Positions 37,778-47,881 of a stretch of DNA of 64,000 bases are shown here, piece by piece; positions within the stretch are counted from its first letter, which is position 1, and each line of letters begins with the position of its first letter. The DNA lies in assembly GCF_023611505.1 (NCBI RefSeq), contig NZ_CP097843.1, positions 1,550,001 through 1,614,000 of the forward strand. The letters are read 5' to 3'. Made by a program: the position numbers and the translations under genes. This stretch comes from Streptococcus oralis. Its GTDB lineage: Bacteria > Bacillota > Bacilli > Lactobacillales > Streptococcaceae. The notes beneath the pieces were generated by a model that had not been told where the DNA came from, ran no database searches, and saw only the letters and a program-made list of their open reading frames with translations.

Positions 37778-40114
37778 CTATCCTTTAAAGGTCACAATGG
37801 TGGCACCACTGCCTCCAGCATTTTGTGGGGCATAGCCAAAACTCTTGACATGCTTGTTTCTTTGTAGGTATTTGGTGACGCCCTCACGGATGACTCCCGT
37901 ACCGATACCATGGATAATATCAACCTGAGCCATATTATTAAGCAGGGCTTGGTCGATAAAGACGTCCAGCTCATTCATAGCCTCTTCGTACCGTTTTCCT
38001 CGGAGATCCAGTCTGGCTTGTGGACCACGTCCAGATGCTCGTTTCACAACATTGACTTGTTTTTTCTTGACTGGGGCTTCTTGCTGAGCCTGAACAAGAT
38101 CAAATTCTTTCTCTTCCAAGGTCATCTTGATCAAACCAACTTGGGCTTCCCAACGGCCGTCCTTAAGCTGATTGGTCAGGGTACCACGCTGACCATAACT
38201 GAGAACCACAATGTCATCTCCCACCTTTGGAGCTCGTTTTTTCTTGGCTTTTTGAAGGACCTTGTTTTTAGATAAGTCGACTTTTTCAGGAGCTAGTTTT
38301 TTCAGTTTAGCCTTGGCTTCAATGATTTCATGGGGTTTGAGTTGAGACTTACTATGAAGGGTCTTAAGAATCTGGTCACTCTCACTTAGAGCGAGTTCCA
38401 CAATCTCGGCAGCCTGTTCACGCGCCTTGTTGAGCTCAGTTTCCTTTTCACGATTAAGCTCGTTGTAGAGTTTTTTGAGCGCTCGGTTCATCTTGAGGTT
38501 TTCTTGCTCCACCTCACGGATATTGTCCAAGCGTTTGCGACTTTCAAGCGTTTGCTCTTCCAATTGTTCAATGATACGGTTGACGTCATTATCTTGGTTG
38601 ACCTGCTGACTGGCATCCCCTACGATGACATCTGACAAGCCCAGGCGTTTGGCAATTTCAAAGGCATTGCTTCGCCCTGGAACGCCCTGCATAAAGCGAT
38701 AGGTCGGACGAAGAGTCGCAGTATCAAACTCCATGCTGGCATTTTGCACAAAGGCTGTTTCAATACCGTAGGCCTTGAGTTCAGGATAGTGGGTCGTCGC
38801 CATGGTCTTAACCTGACGGAGACGAAGATCCTCCAAAATAGCCATAGCAAGGGCTGCACCTTCCTGCGGATCGGTACCAGCCCCGAGCTCATCTAGTAAT
38901 AAGAGCGAATGTTGGTTGACCTTGCCAAGAATATCTACGATATTAGTCATGTGGCTGGAGAAGGTAGACAAGCTTTGCTCGATAGACTGCTCATCCCCAA
39001 TATCTGCGAAGATTTCCTCGAAAATACCGACACGGCTTCCCTTATCAGCTAGAATGGGCAAGCCAGATTGGGCCATGAGTTGAGTCAAGCCCAGGGTTTT
39101 GAGCATGATGGTCTTCCCACCAGTATTGGGACCTGTAATGACAATGGCCGTTAATTCCTTACCAAAATGTACATCGTTTGCCACTGCATTTTTGACCAAA
39201 GGATGGCGAACATGAAGGAGTTGAATCTCTTGATTCTCTGAAAGTTGAGGAACAACTGCTTGCATTTCTTGGATGAAACGTACCTTGGCACGAATTAAGT
39301 CTAAATGGCCGATGATCCAAGCGTCATTAGCAATCTCAGCAGCATGAGGGCGGACGCGTTCTGAGAGCTCCTGCAGGATGCGAATCATCTCATAGCGTTC
39401 GTCTGCTCGCAGACTAGCGATTTCTTCGCTCAGCTTGACCACCTCACGTGGCTCGATATAGACCGTATTCCCACTGGCAGAGATGTCATGGACAACACCT
39501 GCAATCTTATTGCGATAGGTGTTCTTTACTGGTAAAACTTGACGGCCATTTCTGCTAGCGATTATACCTTCCGTCAACATCTGCGCTTTTTGCTTGAGTA
39601 AGTCTTGCAAGACATCTCGAACTTGACTCTCGCTATCATGGATTTTCCGACGGATGCGTGCTAGCTCTTCACTGGCGAAATTTTCGATAAATCCTGCATC
39701 ATTTAGGGATTGAAGACTCCCTTGCAAGTGTGGAAAATCATGTAGTTTTTCAAACCATCTCGCCAACTGCTCCAAGCGTACATTTTCAAGATTGGCATAA
39801 AAACTTTGCAACTCTCTGCTAGCCAGCAAGACCCGTTTGAGGAGCAGGAACTCCTCAATATTGAGGTCCGCCCCCATCTCCAGACGCTTGCAAACCGCTG
39901 ATATCTCACGCGTCGCTAGGATGGTAAAGTGAGGTTGCTCCACAAATAGAGCTTGCATTTCCTCCATCTCTGTAAAGGCTTGTTTGATCTTATCCACCTT
40001 GGCAGTTGGAGCCAAGCCTTTTAGCTCCTCTAAGCCTTGCTCAGTCAGGAGATGCGGTTCAAACAAGGCTTTGATTTTATTAAATTCTAAGGTTTCTAGT
40101 ATTTTTGTATTCAT
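37778..40114 (-). CDS. mutS2: endonuclease MutS2
   Basis: 778 residues. MutS-like ATPase core with Walker [14 protein letters not shown] (about 329-341), Walker [19 protein letters not shown] (about 403-420) and the STFSSHM signature. A coiled-coil region (about 515-630) and a C-terminal Smr domain ([19 protein letters not shown], then [12 protein letters not shown]) follow. It lacks the mismatch-binding domain of MutS. Known roles of MutS2 are suppression of recombination and rescue of collided ribosomes. Preceded by zapA and cvpA on the same strand. Confidence 0.96.
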   Translation of the reverse strand: MNTKILETLEFNKIKALFEPHLLTEQGLEELKGLAPTAKVDKIKQAFTEMEEMQALFVEQPHFTILATREISAVCKRLEMGADLNIEEFLLLKRVLLASRELQSFYANLENVRLEQLARWFEKLHDFPHLQGSLQSLNDAGFIENFASEELARIRRKIHDSESQVRDVLQDLLKQKAQMLTEGIIASRNGRQVLPVKNTYRNKIAGVVHDISASGNTVYIEPREVVKLSEEIASLRADERYEMIRILQELSERVRPHAAEIANDAWIIGHLDLIRAKVRFIQEMQAVVPQLSENQEIQLLHVRHPLVKNAVANDVHFGKELTAIVITGPNTGGKTIMLKTLGLTQLMAQSGLPILADKGSRVGIFEEIFADIGDEQSIEQSLSTFSSHMTNIVDILGKVNQHSLLLLDELGAGTDPQEGAALAMAILEDLRLRQVKTMATTHYPELKAYGIETAFVQNASMEFDTATLRPTYRFMQGVPGRSNAFEIAKRLGLSDVIVGDASQQVNQDNDVNRIIEQLEEQTLESRKRLDNIREVEQENLKMNRALKKLYNELNREKETELNKAREQAAEIVELALSESDQILKTLHSKSQLKPHEIIEAKAKLKKLAPEKVDLSKNKVLQKAKKKRAPKVGDDIVVLSYGQRGTLTNQLKDGRWEAQVGLIKMTLEEKEFDLVQAQQEAPVKKKQVNVVKRASGRGPQARLDLRGKRYEEAMNELDVFIDQALLNNMAQVDIIHGIGTGVIREGVTKYLQRNKHVKSFGYAPQNAGGSGATIVTFKG

Positions 40115-40131
40115 ATTCTTTCCTTGTATGC

Positions 40132-40202
40132 TTGTTTACAAGATTGTAGTGCCTAGAGGTTTTTGGACTTTACCTGACCCTAGTCGTCCAATCTGTAAAC
40201 AA
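40132..40202. repeat. 71-base element with 14-bp inverted ends between cvpA and mutS2
   Basis: TTGTTTACAAGATTG (40132-40146) pairs with CAATCTGTAAACAA (40189-40202), with one bulged A. A further AAAGGGC/GCCCTTT stem follows at 40201-40227. No reading frame is apparent. Confidence 0.55.
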
Positions 40203-40227
40203 AGGGCTAGGAAAAATCCCGCCCTTT

Positions 40228-40776
40228 TTATCCGATTAAATTTGTCACCCAGAGTTGTTTGATAAGGTTTGTCGTAAAAGGGACACTTTGGATGATATGT
40301 TTGGCTACTATACTTTTTTCGAGTGAATTTTGAATGACTGCCAGAGGCACTGTTGCAAGAATGGTCAGAGCCATTTGCAAGACAAATAAGGTTACCAATA
40401 GAGATAAAAGGCCTGATCCGATACGCAACCATTTGACATCGAGCTTTTTAGTTGGAATCAAGTGCAGGAACAAACCGATAAAACGTCCGATACTATAACA
40501 AATTCCGAAAACTAAAAGGTAGGCTAGGCCTGCATAAAAGACCTTGTCTAGGTGAAACAGCTGGTCTGAAGGGAAGAAAAAGGTGCCCTGTCCTTCCTGA
40601 GGATTGGCATAAGGGACAAGTAAGTGGAAGTGATCTCCCAATGATTTATAAAACTGTCCCGCAACAAAGGCTGAAATCACTGCCACGAGGAAATAATAAA
40701 CTTGCAGGACCAAGCCTCTACGGTAGCCGATGTAAAAGCCCCAAGCCAGAACCAATAAGAGTAGGATTGAAATCAT
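40228..40776 (-). CDS. CvpA family membrane protein
   Basis: 182 residues with four membrane segments (about 2-20, 24-42, 77-100, 113-140). The opening LLLLVLAWGFYIGYRRGLVLQVYYF matches CvpA/YshB-type proteins, which occur with zapA and mutS2 in Firmicutes. Homologues are linked to colicin V production in E. coli and to envelope stress; the molecular role is not known. It overlaps zapA by 4 bases. Confidence 0.9.
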   Translation of the reverse strand: MISILLLLVLAWGFYIGYRRGLVLQVYYFLVAVISAFVAGQFYKSLGDHFHLLVPYANPQEGQGTFFFPSDQLFHLDKVFYAGLAYLLVFGICYSIGRFIGLFLHLIPTKKLDVKWLRIGSGLLSLLVTLFVLQMALTILATVPLAVIQNSLEKSIVAKHIIQSVPFTTNLIKQLWVTNLIG

Positions 40777-41075
40777 AGGGAGTCCTCAATCTTGCTCTGT
40801 TCTTGTTTGACAGCAATCAACTTGTGGCGGAGTTCTAACAACTCTTGCTCCTTGTCATCAAATTCAATCTCACGGTTGAGCTGTGTAGACAGACAATTGA
40901 CCGCCAAAAGAAGCGCAATGGTTTCATCATCCGCCCCAGGCATTTGTTCTTTAATTGCTTGGTATTTTTCAGTCGCAACCTTGGCAATTTCCTCCATAAA
41001 GAGGTTGTCATGCTCGGTTGTCAAGGTTAATGTCTTTTTCCCGAATGTAAACTTATATCGATTTAGATTTGCCAT
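40773..41075 (-). CDS. zapA: cell division protein ZapA-like
   Basis: 100 residues from MANLNRYKFTFGKKTLTLTTEHD, chosen because GAGGTG sits 6 bases upstream; a GTG three codons earlier is the alternative. The N-terminal fold binds FtsZ, and the C-terminal half (about 55-100) is a coiled coil, as in ZapA, which bundles FtsZ filaments. A divergent promoter region separates it from rnhC. Confidence 0.9.
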   Translation of the reverse strand: MANLNRYKFTFGKKTLTLTTEHDNLFMEEIAKVATEKYQAIKEQMPGADDETIALLLAVNCLSTQLNREIEFDDKEQELLELRHKLIAVKQEQSKIEDSL

Positions 41076-41092
41076 AAAATTCACCTCACGAT

Positions 41093-41121
41093 ATTATACC
41101 AAATTTCGCTAACTTTGTCAG
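41093..41121 (-). promoter_or_regulatory. promoter of zapA-cvpA-mutS2
   Basis: On the minus strand -35 CTGACA (41116-41121), 17-base spacer, -10 TATAAT (41093-41098), 18 bases before the zapA start. Confidence 0.75.
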
Positions 41122-41124
41122 TTT

Positions 41125-41154
41125 TTACCAATTCTCCTGCTTTTGTGGTACAAT
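41125..41154 (+). promoter_or_regulatory. extended -10 promoter of rnhC, very close to the start codon
   Basis: -35 TTACCA (41125-41130), 18-base spacer, extended -10 TGGTACAAT (41146-41154). Only seven bases separate the -10 from the ATG at 41162. Confidence 0.7.
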
Positions 41155-41161
41155 AGAGACT

Positions 41162-42043
41162 ATGGCAAGTATCACACTCACACCAAGTGAACAGGAAATT
41201 CAGAGCTTTTTAAGTCAGTATCAGAAGGCTCTCAGTCCTAGTAAAAATCCCTATATTCGCTTTTTTTTGCGATTCCCTCAGGCAACAGTTTCCATCTATA
41301 CTTCTGGAAAAGTCCTCCTGCAGGGCGAAGCTGCTGAGCAGTACGCCAGTTTCTTTGGCTACCAAGTTCAACAAGAAAACAGTGGACAAGATTTTCCTAT
41401 AATTGGAACCGATGAGGTGGGAAATGGTTCCTACTTTGGTGGGCTAGCTGTCGTAGCTTCCTTTGTGACACCGGACCAGCACGACTTCTTGCGAAAACTC
41501 GGTGTGGGGGATTCCAAGACTCTGACAGACCAAAAGATTCGTCAGATTGCCCCTATCCTTAAAGAAAAGGTCCAGCACCAAGCGCTCCTCCTTTCACCGA
41601 GCAAGTACAACGAAGTTATCGGAGAGCGCTACAATGCTGTTTCTGTAAAGGTTGCCCTTCACAACCAGGCTATCTTTCTCCTGCTTCAAAAAGGAGTCCA
41701 GCCAGAAAAAATCGTGATTGATGCTTTTACAAGCCCTAAAAACTATGACAAGTACTTGGCGCAAGAAGCCAACCGTTTTCCAAACAAAATTAGCTTAGAA
41801 GAAAAAGCCGAGGGCAAATACCTGGCTGTTGCAGTTAGCTCTATCATCGCGCGAGATCTCTTCCTCGAAAACTTGGAAAATCTTGGACGGGAACTAGGCT
41901 ATCAACTGCCAAGTGGCGCTGGAACTGCATCTGATAAGGTTGCTAGCAAAATCCTTCAAGCCTATGGCATGAAGGGACTTCATTTCTGCGCCAAACTGCA
42001 TTTTAAAAATACTGAAAAAGCCAAAGCACTTCTAGAAAGGTGA
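41162..42043 (+). CDS. rnhC: ribonuclease HIII
   Basis: 293 residues. Cleaves the RNA strand of RNA/DNA hybrids. An N-terminal TBP-like substrate-binding domain (about 1-75) precedes the RNase H core, with catalytic residues in [14 protein letters not shown] (Asp and Glu at about 81-83), GDSKTLTD and the C-terminal acidic residues. The start [16 protein letters not shown] is typical, yet no ribosome-binding site precedes it and the -10 box ends 7 bases upstream, so the message is probably leaderless. No other in-frame ATG follows nearby. Confidence 0.94.
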   Translation: MASITLTPSEQEIQSFLSQYQKALSPSKNPYIRFFLRFPQATVSIYTSGKVLLQGEAAEQYASFFGYQVQQENSGQDFPIIGTDEVGNGSYFGGLAVVASFVTPDQHDFLRKLGVGDSKTLTDQKIRQIAPILKEKVQHQALLLSPSKYNEVIGERYNAVSVKVALHNQAIFLLLQKGVQPEKIVIDAFTSPKNYDKYLAQEANRFPNKISLEEKAEGKYLAVAVSSIIARDLFLENLENLGRELGYQLPSGAGTASDKVASKILQAYGMKGLHFCAKLHFKNTEKAKALLER

Positions 42044-42046
42044 GTT

Positions 42047-42661
42047 ATGAATTCGTTTAAAACATTTCTAAAAGAATGGGGAGTTTTCTTCCTGATTATC
42101 GCGCTGGTCGGCCTTAGCCGTATCTTCCTTTGGAGCAATGTCCGTGTGGAAGGGCACTCTATGGATCCTACCCTAGCCGACGGAGAGGTTCTCTTCGTTG
42201 TCAAACATCTCCCAATTGACCGTTTCGATATCGTGGTTGCGCATGAGGAAGACGGAAATAAAGACATTGTCAAAAGGGTCATCGGTATGCCTGGAGATAC
42301 CATCCGCTATGAAAATGACAAACTCTTTATCAACGGTGAAGAAACGGATGAACCCTACCTAGCTGAATACCTCAACTTGTTCAAAACAGAAAAGTTGCAA
42401 AACACCTATACTGGAAAAGGATTTGAAGGCAATAAGGGAGTTTACTTTAGAGAACTTGCTCAAAAGGCGCAGGCCTTTACAGTTGATGTCAATTCCAATA
42501 CCAGCTTCAGCTTTACTGTCCCTCAAGGTGAGTACCTTCTCCTTGGTGACGATCGTCTAGTCTCTAGCGACAGCCGCCATGTTGGTACCTTCAAGGCCAG
42601 CGATATCAAGGGCGAAGCAAAATTCCGTTTCTGGCCACTTAACCGTATCGGAACTTTTTAA
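42047..42661 (+). CDS. lepB: signal peptidase I
   Basis: 204 residues. One N-terminal membrane segment (about 11-29). The serine nucleophile is Ser38 in VEGHSMDPTL and the base is Lys76 in KDIVKRVIGMPGD; the box E motif is LLGDDRLVSSDSR (about 164-176). It removes signal peptides of exported proteins outside the membrane. It follows rnhC by 3 bases and is probably co-transcribed. Confidence 0.96.
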   Translation: MNSFKTFLKEWGVFFLIIALVGLSRIFLWSNVRVEGHSMDPTLADGEVLFVVKHLPIDRFDIVVAHEEDGNKDIVKRVIGMPGDTIRYENDKLFINGEETDEPYLAEYLNLFKTEKLQNTYTGKGFEGNKGVYFRELAQKAQAFTVDVNSNTSFSFTVPQGEYLLLGDDRLVSSDSRHVGTFKASDIKGEAKFRFWPLNRIGTF

Positions 42662-42670
42662 GATAAGGAA

Positions 42671-42706
42671 GAGGCCGAGAATGCTAAGTCTCAGTCTCTT
42701 TTTCTA
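42671..42706 (+). terminator. probable terminator after lepB
   Basis: Imperfect stem GAGgCcGAGA / TCTCaGtCTC followed by TTTTT. Confidence 0.55.
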
Positions 42707-42789
42707 TTGCGAGAAAAAGACCTTTTAGCCTCCTAGCTTGTTGAAGAAGCTAAGGGGCCAATTCTCACGAACTCATGTAAAGGAAACCT

Positions 42790-45156
42790 ATGGAAGTTTA
42801 TTTTTCAGGCACCATTGAACGCATTATTTTTGAAAATCCCAGTAATTTTTATCGTATTCTCCTCCTAGATATCGAAGATACCAATGCGGAGGACTTCGAT
42901 GATTTTGAAATCATCGTTACAGGAACCATGGCGGACGTGATTGAAGGGGAAGACTACACTTTTTGGGGGCAAATCGTTCAGCACTCCAAGTATGGGGAAC
43001 AGCTTCAGATCAGCCGTTATGAACGGGCAAAACCAACTAGAAAAGGGCTAGTCAAATATTTTTCCAGTAGCCATTTCAAGGGAATTGGCCTCAAAACTGC
43101 TCAGAAAATCGTCGATAGCTATGGTGACAATACCATTGACGAAATTCTGGAACATCCTGAAAAGCTAGAAAGTATTGCAGGACTCTCTGTCAAAAACCGT
43201 GAGGCTTTTGTTTCCACCCTCCGTCTCAACTATGGGACAGAAATGGTTTTGGCTAAACTTGCCAACTACGGCATTCCCAATAAACTAGCCTTTCAGATTC
43301 AAGACTTTTACAAGGAAGAAACTCTTGATGTGGTTGAAAATTATCCCTATCAACTGGTTGAGGATATCAAGGGTTTGGGCTTTACCATTGCTGACCAATT
43401 AGCTGCCGAACTAGGCATCGAAAGTCAAGCTCCTGAGCGCTTCCGCGCTGGCCTTGTCCACAGTCTCTTTCAAGGCTGTATGGATACGGGCGATACCTAT
43501 ATGGAAGCCCGAGATTTGCTGGAACAAACCCTGACTCTCCTAGAGTCTTCCCGTCCCGTGGAACTCGATCCCAGCCAAGTTGCTCAGGAATTATCTCATC
43601 TGATCGAAGAAGATAAGGTTCAGCAGATTGATACCAAAATCTTTGATAACAGCCTCTTTTTCGCCGAAGAAGGCATCCGCAATAACTTGGTTCGTATCCT
43701 CGAAAAAGGAAAGCAAAAGAGTCATGATTTGGAAGCCATTCAAAAGCATATCGCTAGTGTTGAGGAAGAACTGGGTATCCAATACGATAGCATCCAAAAG
43801 CAGGCTATCTGCGACGCCATCCAGAACAAGGTCTTTATCCTGACAGGTGGACCTGGTACTGGTAAGACGACTGTTATCAATGGGATTATCGCTGTTTATG
43901 CCCTCTTAGAAGGACTCGATCTCAGAAAAAAAAGCAACTTACCTATTCTTCTCGCTGCACCAACTGGTCGAGCGGCTCGGCGCATGAATGAATTGACAGG
44001 TTTGCCAAGTGCTACCATCCACCGCCATTTGGGAATGACGGGTGATGATGATACCAGCCATCTGGAAGATTATCTGGATGCCGACTTCATCATCGTGGAT
44101 GAGTTTTCTATGGTGGACACTTGGCTAGCTAACCAACTCTTCTCCAATATCTCCTCAAATAGTAAAATTCTCATCGTGGGTGATAGCGACCAGTTACCTT
44201 CTGTCAGTCCTGGACAAGTCTTAGCTGACCTACTCCAGATTCAACTGATTCCGCAGACTCGCTTGGAACGGATTTACCGTCAGAGCGAAGAATCAACTAT
44301 CGTTACCTTGGCAAGTCAGATTCGACAAGGCATCTTGCCAGCCGACTTTACCCAGAAAAAAGCAGACCGTTCCTACTTTGAAATCGCTAGTGGCCATATC
44401 CCCGCTACCATTGAGAAAATCCTCGGTGCCGCCCTCAGAAGTAGCATTTCAGCTCGTGATATTCAGGTGCTGGCGCCTATGTATCGAGGAACTGCTGGTA
44501 TTGACGCCATCAACCAACTCATGCAAGACCTGCTCAATCCTCTTCAAAAGGGGCAAGTTAGCTTTGAAGCAACTCAGTGTCACTATCGAACAGGGGACAA
44601 GGTCATTCACCTAGTCAACGACGCCGAAGTCAATGTCTTTAACGGAGACCTAGGCTACATCACAGATTTGATTCCTGGAAAATACACCGAGTCCAAACAA
44701 GACGAGATTGTCATTGATTTTGATGGCAATGAGGTCATCTATCCTCGAAACGAATGGTACAAGATTCGTCTGGCCTATGCCATGAGTATTCATAAGTCGC
44801 AGGGAAGTGAGTTTCCCGTTGTCATCCTTCCCATCACCAGTTCCAGCAAGCGCATGCTGGAGCGCAATCTCATCTACACAGCTATCACACGGGCCAAGAG
44901 CAAACTCATCCTTCTTGGCGAATTACAGGCCTTTGACTATGCAGTTAACCATATCGGAACTGCCCGCAAGACCTATCTGATTGAACGTTTCGCTGACTTG
45001 ATGGAAAACGCCGAGGAAACCAACCAACTTGCAACCGATACTGCTACCTCAACAGAAACTGAACAATCCTACATCCTAACTGAGGAAAACTGGTCTAGCA
45101 TCCCAGCCATGATTGGGATTACAGACGCAGACTTAAAAGAGATTTTTGGAAAATAG
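42790..45156 (+). CDS. recD2: RecD2-type ATP-dependent DNA helicase
   Basis: 788 residues; superfamily 1B helicase of the RecD-like type not tied to RecBC. An N-terminal region with helix-hairpin-helix parts (KGIGLKTAQKIVDSYG, about 96-111) is followed by Walker A GGPGTGKTT (about 351-359), DEFSMVD (Walker B, about 435), GDSDQLPSV and the C-terminal SIHKSQGSEFPVVILP. RecD2 acts in replication-fork repair. The last ~45 residues are Thr-rich, then IGITDADLKEIFGK. Confidence 0.95.
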   Translation: MEVYFSGTIERIIFENPSNFYRILLLDIEDTNAEDFDDFEIIVTGTMADVIEGEDYTFWGQIVQHSKYGEQLQISRYERAKPTRKGLVKYFSSSHFKGIGLKTAQKIVDSYGDNTIDEILEHPEKLESIAGLSVKNREAFVSTLRLNYGTEMVLAKLANYGIPNKLAFQIQDFYKEETLDVVENYPYQLVEDIKGLGFTIADQLAAELGIESQAPERFRAGLVHSLFQGCMDTGDTYMEARDLLEQTLTLLESSRPVELDPSQVAQELSHLIEEDKVQQIDTKIFDNSLFFAEEGIRNNLVRILEKGKQKSHDLEAIQKHIASVEEELGIQYDSIQKQAICDAIQNKVFILTGGPGTGKTTVINGIIAVYALLEGLDLRKKSNLPILLAAPTGRAARRMNELTGLPSATIHRHLGMTGDDDTSHLEDYLDADFIIVDEFSMVDTWLANQLFSNISSNSKILIVGDSDQLPSVSPGQVLADLLQIQLIPQTRLERIYRQSEESTIVTLASQIRQGILPADFTQKKADRSYFEIASGHIPATIEKILGAALRSSISARDIQVLAPMYRGTAGIDAINQLMQDLLNPLQKGQVSFEATQCHYRTGDKVIHLVNDAEVNVFNGDLGYITDLIPGKYTESKQDEIVIDFDGNEVIYPRNEWYKIRLAYAMSIHKSQGSEFPVVILPITSSSKRMLERNLIYTAITRAKSKLILLGELQAFDYAVNHIGTARKTYLIERFADLMENAEETNQLATDTATSTETEQSYILTEENWSSIPAMIGITDADLKEIFGK

Positions 45157-45162
45157 TACAGC

Positions 45163-45197
45163 AGAAAGCCCACCTAGTCAGGTGGGCTCTTTTCTCT
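45163..45197. terminator. bidirectional terminator between recD2 and tig
   Basis: AGCCCACCT-agtc-AGGTGGGCT with a T-rich tail on the plus side; the minus side also has a short T-run. Confidence 0.85.
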
Positions 45198-45204
45198 TTT
45201 AAGA

Positions 45205-46488
45205 TTATTTTACTGTTGCAGTGCTTGTAATCAATTCAACAGCTTTTTTGATTGCGATATCGTGTTTCAACATGTCAGCTGAAAGCAAGTTTTGTACTTG
45301 TGCAACTTCCATATTGTAGTCTGCTGCCAATTGCTCGATTTCTTTTTGGATTTCTTCTTCAGTAGCGTCAAATCCTTCAGCTTTGGCAACTGCTTCGATA
45401 ACAAGGTTAGTCTTGGTACGTGACTCAGCTTCTGCTTCGTATTGTTTGTGAAGGTCTTCTTGAGTAGTTCCTGTGATTTGGAAGTACATGTCAGGGTTGA
45501 TCCCTTGACGTTGCAAGTTTCCAAGGAATTCATTTACTGAACGGTGAACTTCTTCGTGGATCATTTCTTCTGGAAGTTCTACGATTTCAGCATTTTCTAC
45601 AGCTTTATCGATTGCTGCACCTTCAACGGCATCTTTGTATGCTTCTTCTTTCGCAGCAGTCAATTCTTTGCGGTATTTTTCTTTCAATTCGTCAAGAGTT
45701 TCTACTTCTTCGTCGATATCTTTTGCAAGTTCATCGTCAAGAGCTGGAACTTCTTTAGCTTTTACTTCGTGAATAGTTGTCACGAATTTAGCTTCTTTAC
45801 CTGCAAGGTCTTCTGCTTGGTAGTCTTCTGGGAATGTTACGACAACGTCAACAGTTTCGCCAGCTGAGTGTCCAACCAATTGGTCTTCAAAACCAGGGAT
45901 AAATTGACCTGATCCAAGTCCAAGTGAGAAGTTTTCACCTTTTCCACCGTCAAATTCAACACCGTCGATAGAACCAACGAAGTCAATAACAACAGTGTCG
46001 CCATTTTCAGCAGCGCCTTCTTTGATAACCAATTCAGCCAAGTTGTTGCGTTCGCGTTCGATACGTTCTTCAACGTCAGCGTCAGTTACTTCTTTTTCTA
46101 CATCTACTGATACTTCAAGGTTTTTGTAGTCACCCAATTTTACTTCAGGTTTTGTCACGACTTCAGCTGTGATAACCCAGTCTTGACCTTTTTCCATTGA
46201 AGTCACATCGATTTTTGGTTGTGCAACGACTTCAAGACCAGCTTCTTTTACTGCAGCTTCATAAGCGTTTGGCAAAAGAGCGTTCATAACGTCTTGGTAA
46301 AGTGACTCTTCACCAAATTTTTGGTCGAAGATAGGACGTGGAAGGTGACCTTTACGGAAACCTGGAACGTTAAGAGATTTCTTTACTGAGTTGAAGACAC
46401 GGTCCAATTCTGGTTTGATTTGGTCTTGAGAGATAGTGAAAGTCAAGACACCACGGTTTGTTTCTTTGTTTTCAAATGATACAGACAT
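45205..46488 (-). CDS. tig: trigger factor (ribosome-associated chaperone and prolyl isomerase)
   Basis: 427 residues, strongly acidic. The ribosome-binding loop is GFRKGHLPR (about 44-52), the FKBP-like isomerase domain covers about 150-245 ([20 protein letters not shown]), and the C-terminal helical arms follow. Also known as RopA in streptococci. Flanked by a shared terminator and a good promoter, so it is a single-gene unit. Confidence 0.97.
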   Translation of the reverse strand: MSVSFENKETNRGVLTFTISQDQIKPELDRVFNSVKKSLNVPGFRKGHLPRPIFDQKFGEESLYQDVMNALLPNAYEAAVKEAGLEVVAQPKIDVTSMEKGQDWVITAEVVTKPEVKLGDYKNLEVSVDVEKEVTDADVEERIERERNNLAELVIKEGAAENGDTVVIDFVGSIDGVEFDGGKGENFSLGLGSGQFIPGFEDQLVGHSAGETVDVVVTFPEDYQAEDLAGKEAKFVTTIHEVKAKEVPALDDELAKDIDEEVETLDELKEKYRKELTAAKEEAYKDAVEGAAIDKAVENAEIVELPEEMIHEEVHRSVNEFLGNLQRQGINPDMYFQITGTTQEDLHKQYEAEAESRTKTNLVIEAVAKAEGFDATEEEIQKEIEQLAADYNMEVAQVQNLLSADMLKHDIAIKKAVELITSTATVK

Positions 46489-46523
46489 TCTGTCATTTCT
46501 CCTTAAATTTTTTAATACAGTCC

Positions 46524-46553
46524 ATTATATCATAGATTAACCTTATTTTTCAA
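46524..46553 (-). promoter_or_regulatory. promoter of tig
   Basis: On the minus strand -35 TTGAAA (46548-46553), 18-base spacer, extended -10 TGATATAAT (46524-46532). Confidence 0.72.
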
Positions 46554-46578
46554 GTCATGAATGCGCTTTTCAATGATG

Positions 46579-47235
46579 CTAAAGGTACTTGCTTGCTTCC
46601 CTGATACTGAGTTCAGCCATTCTTTCCCTGTTTTTTTCGATGAAGCTTGCTACCCATTCCGGATTGGTTTTGGAGTAGTCTCTTAGGGCCCAGCCGATGG
46701 CTTTGTTGATAAAAAATTCTGTCTGGTCCAGATTGTTGAGCAGGATCTTTTCCATCAGTTGGACATTTGTTTTCTCTTTCCTTAACAACTGGTGGTTAAT
46801 AGCGACTCGTCTCAGCCAGATATTATCTGATAAACTCCATTGGAGGATGATTTCTCCCAGTTCTGGCTTGTCATATACCAAACTTCCTACTACTCGGTCT
46901 AGAATATCTACCGTATCCCACCAGGACTTGGTCACAACCAGACGCTCAAGCTTAGGCAAATCATTCTCTGTTAGATAAGACTGCATAGTTTTCAAATAGT
47001 TGGCAGCCACATACTGGTATTCTCTAGGCTCCTTTTCCCAGCAAGTGTCTACAAAATCCCAATCGATGAGCTTTGTTTTTTTCGCGCTTGGAAAGTATTT
47101 TTTATAAAGGGCATTTCTTTCAGGAGCTGCAATACCTAAAAAGGAAAATTGGTAGCGCATATAGGCTTCCATGGGCCCTGCTTTATGCAGATCTTTTGCC
47201 GCTTCTAGCTCCTCAAGTATATCTGCAAGACTCAT
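46579..47235 (-). CDS. DNA alkylation repair protein (AlkD-like)
   Basis: 218 residues, all-helical HEAT-repeat protein. It matches the AlkD family through YQFSFLGIAAPERNALYKKYF at the start, DFVDTCWEKEPREYQYVAANYL (about 59-80), TKSWWDTVDILDRVVGSLV (about 103-121), NIWLRRVAINHQL, and IGWALRDYSKTNPEWV. AlkD enzymes excise bulky or cationic alkylated bases by stacking. It starts directly at the end of liaR and may be co-transcribed with the lia genes. Confidence 0.9.
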   Translation of the reverse strand: MSLADILEELEAAKDLHKAGPMEAYMRYQFSFLGIAAPERNALYKKYFPSAKKTKLIDWDFVDTCWEKEPREYQYVAANYLKTMQSYLTENDLPKLERLVVTKSWWDTVDILDRVVGSLVYDKPELGEIILQWSLSDNIWLRRVAINHQLLRKEKTNVQLMEKILLNNLDQTEFFINKAIGWALRDYSKTNPEWVASFIEKNRERMAELSIREASKYL

Positions 47236-47868
47236 CTAAAAATCCTCCTGCCCTACCAAGTGGTGCTGAAAGGCATAGACCGCCGCCTGAGTGCGATCAC
47301 TGACCTCAAGCTTGGCAAGGATGTTGGACACGTGGGTCTTGACCGTCTTGAGAGAGATAAAGAGTTCATCTGCGATGCGCTGATTTTCGTAGCCCTTGGC
47401 GATGAGTTGAAGCACGTCACGTTCACGAGCAGTCAATTCCTCATGAAGTTCCATATGATTGCGGTGGTATTCAACCTTCTTGCTGACCTCTTGTTCAATA
47501 GCAAGTTCACCAGCTGCGACCTTACGGACAGCGTGGAGCAGTTCGTCTGCACTAGAAGTCTTGAGCATATAGCCTTTGGCACCAGCGTTCAAGACCGGCA
47601 TGATTTTTTCATTGTCCAAGTAAGAGGTCACAATCAAAATCTTGGCTTCAGGCCATTCTTTGAGGATGGCTAAGGTAGCATCAATCCCATTCATCTCAGG
47701 CATGACAATATCCATGACAATGACATCTGGGCGCAGTTCCAAGGCCAACTCAATACCTTGAGACCCATTGGCCGCCTCGCCCACAACTTCTACATCGTCT
47801 TGGAGGTCAAAGTAGCTTTTCAAGCCCAATCGGACCATTTCATGGTCATCTACCAGTAAAATTTTCAT
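47236..47868 (-). CDS. liaR: LiaR/VraR-like response regulator
   Basis: 210 residues. Receiver domain with phospho-acceptor Asp53 in PDVIVMDIVMPEMNG and a C-terminal LuxR-type helix-turn-helix (ELTARERDVLQLIAKGYENQRIADELFISLKTVKTHVSNIL, about 145-190). Encoded with a NarL-type sensor kinase and a LiaF-like protein, which together sense cell-wall damage by antibiotics such as bacitracin and vancomycin in Firmicutes. In S. pneumoniae the equivalent pair is TCS03. Confidence 0.94.
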   Translation of the reverse strand: MKILLVDDHEMVRLGLKSYFDLQDDVEVVGEAANGSQGIELALELRPDVIVMDIVMPEMNGIDATLAILKEWPEAKILIVTSYLDNEKIMPVLNAGAKGYMLKTSSADELLHAVRKVAAGELAIEQEVSKKVEYHRNHMELHEELTARERDVLQLIAKGYENQRIADELFISLKTVKTHVSNILAKLEVSDRTQAAVYAFQHHLVGQEDF

Positions 47869-47881
47869 CTCTACTCCTTTA

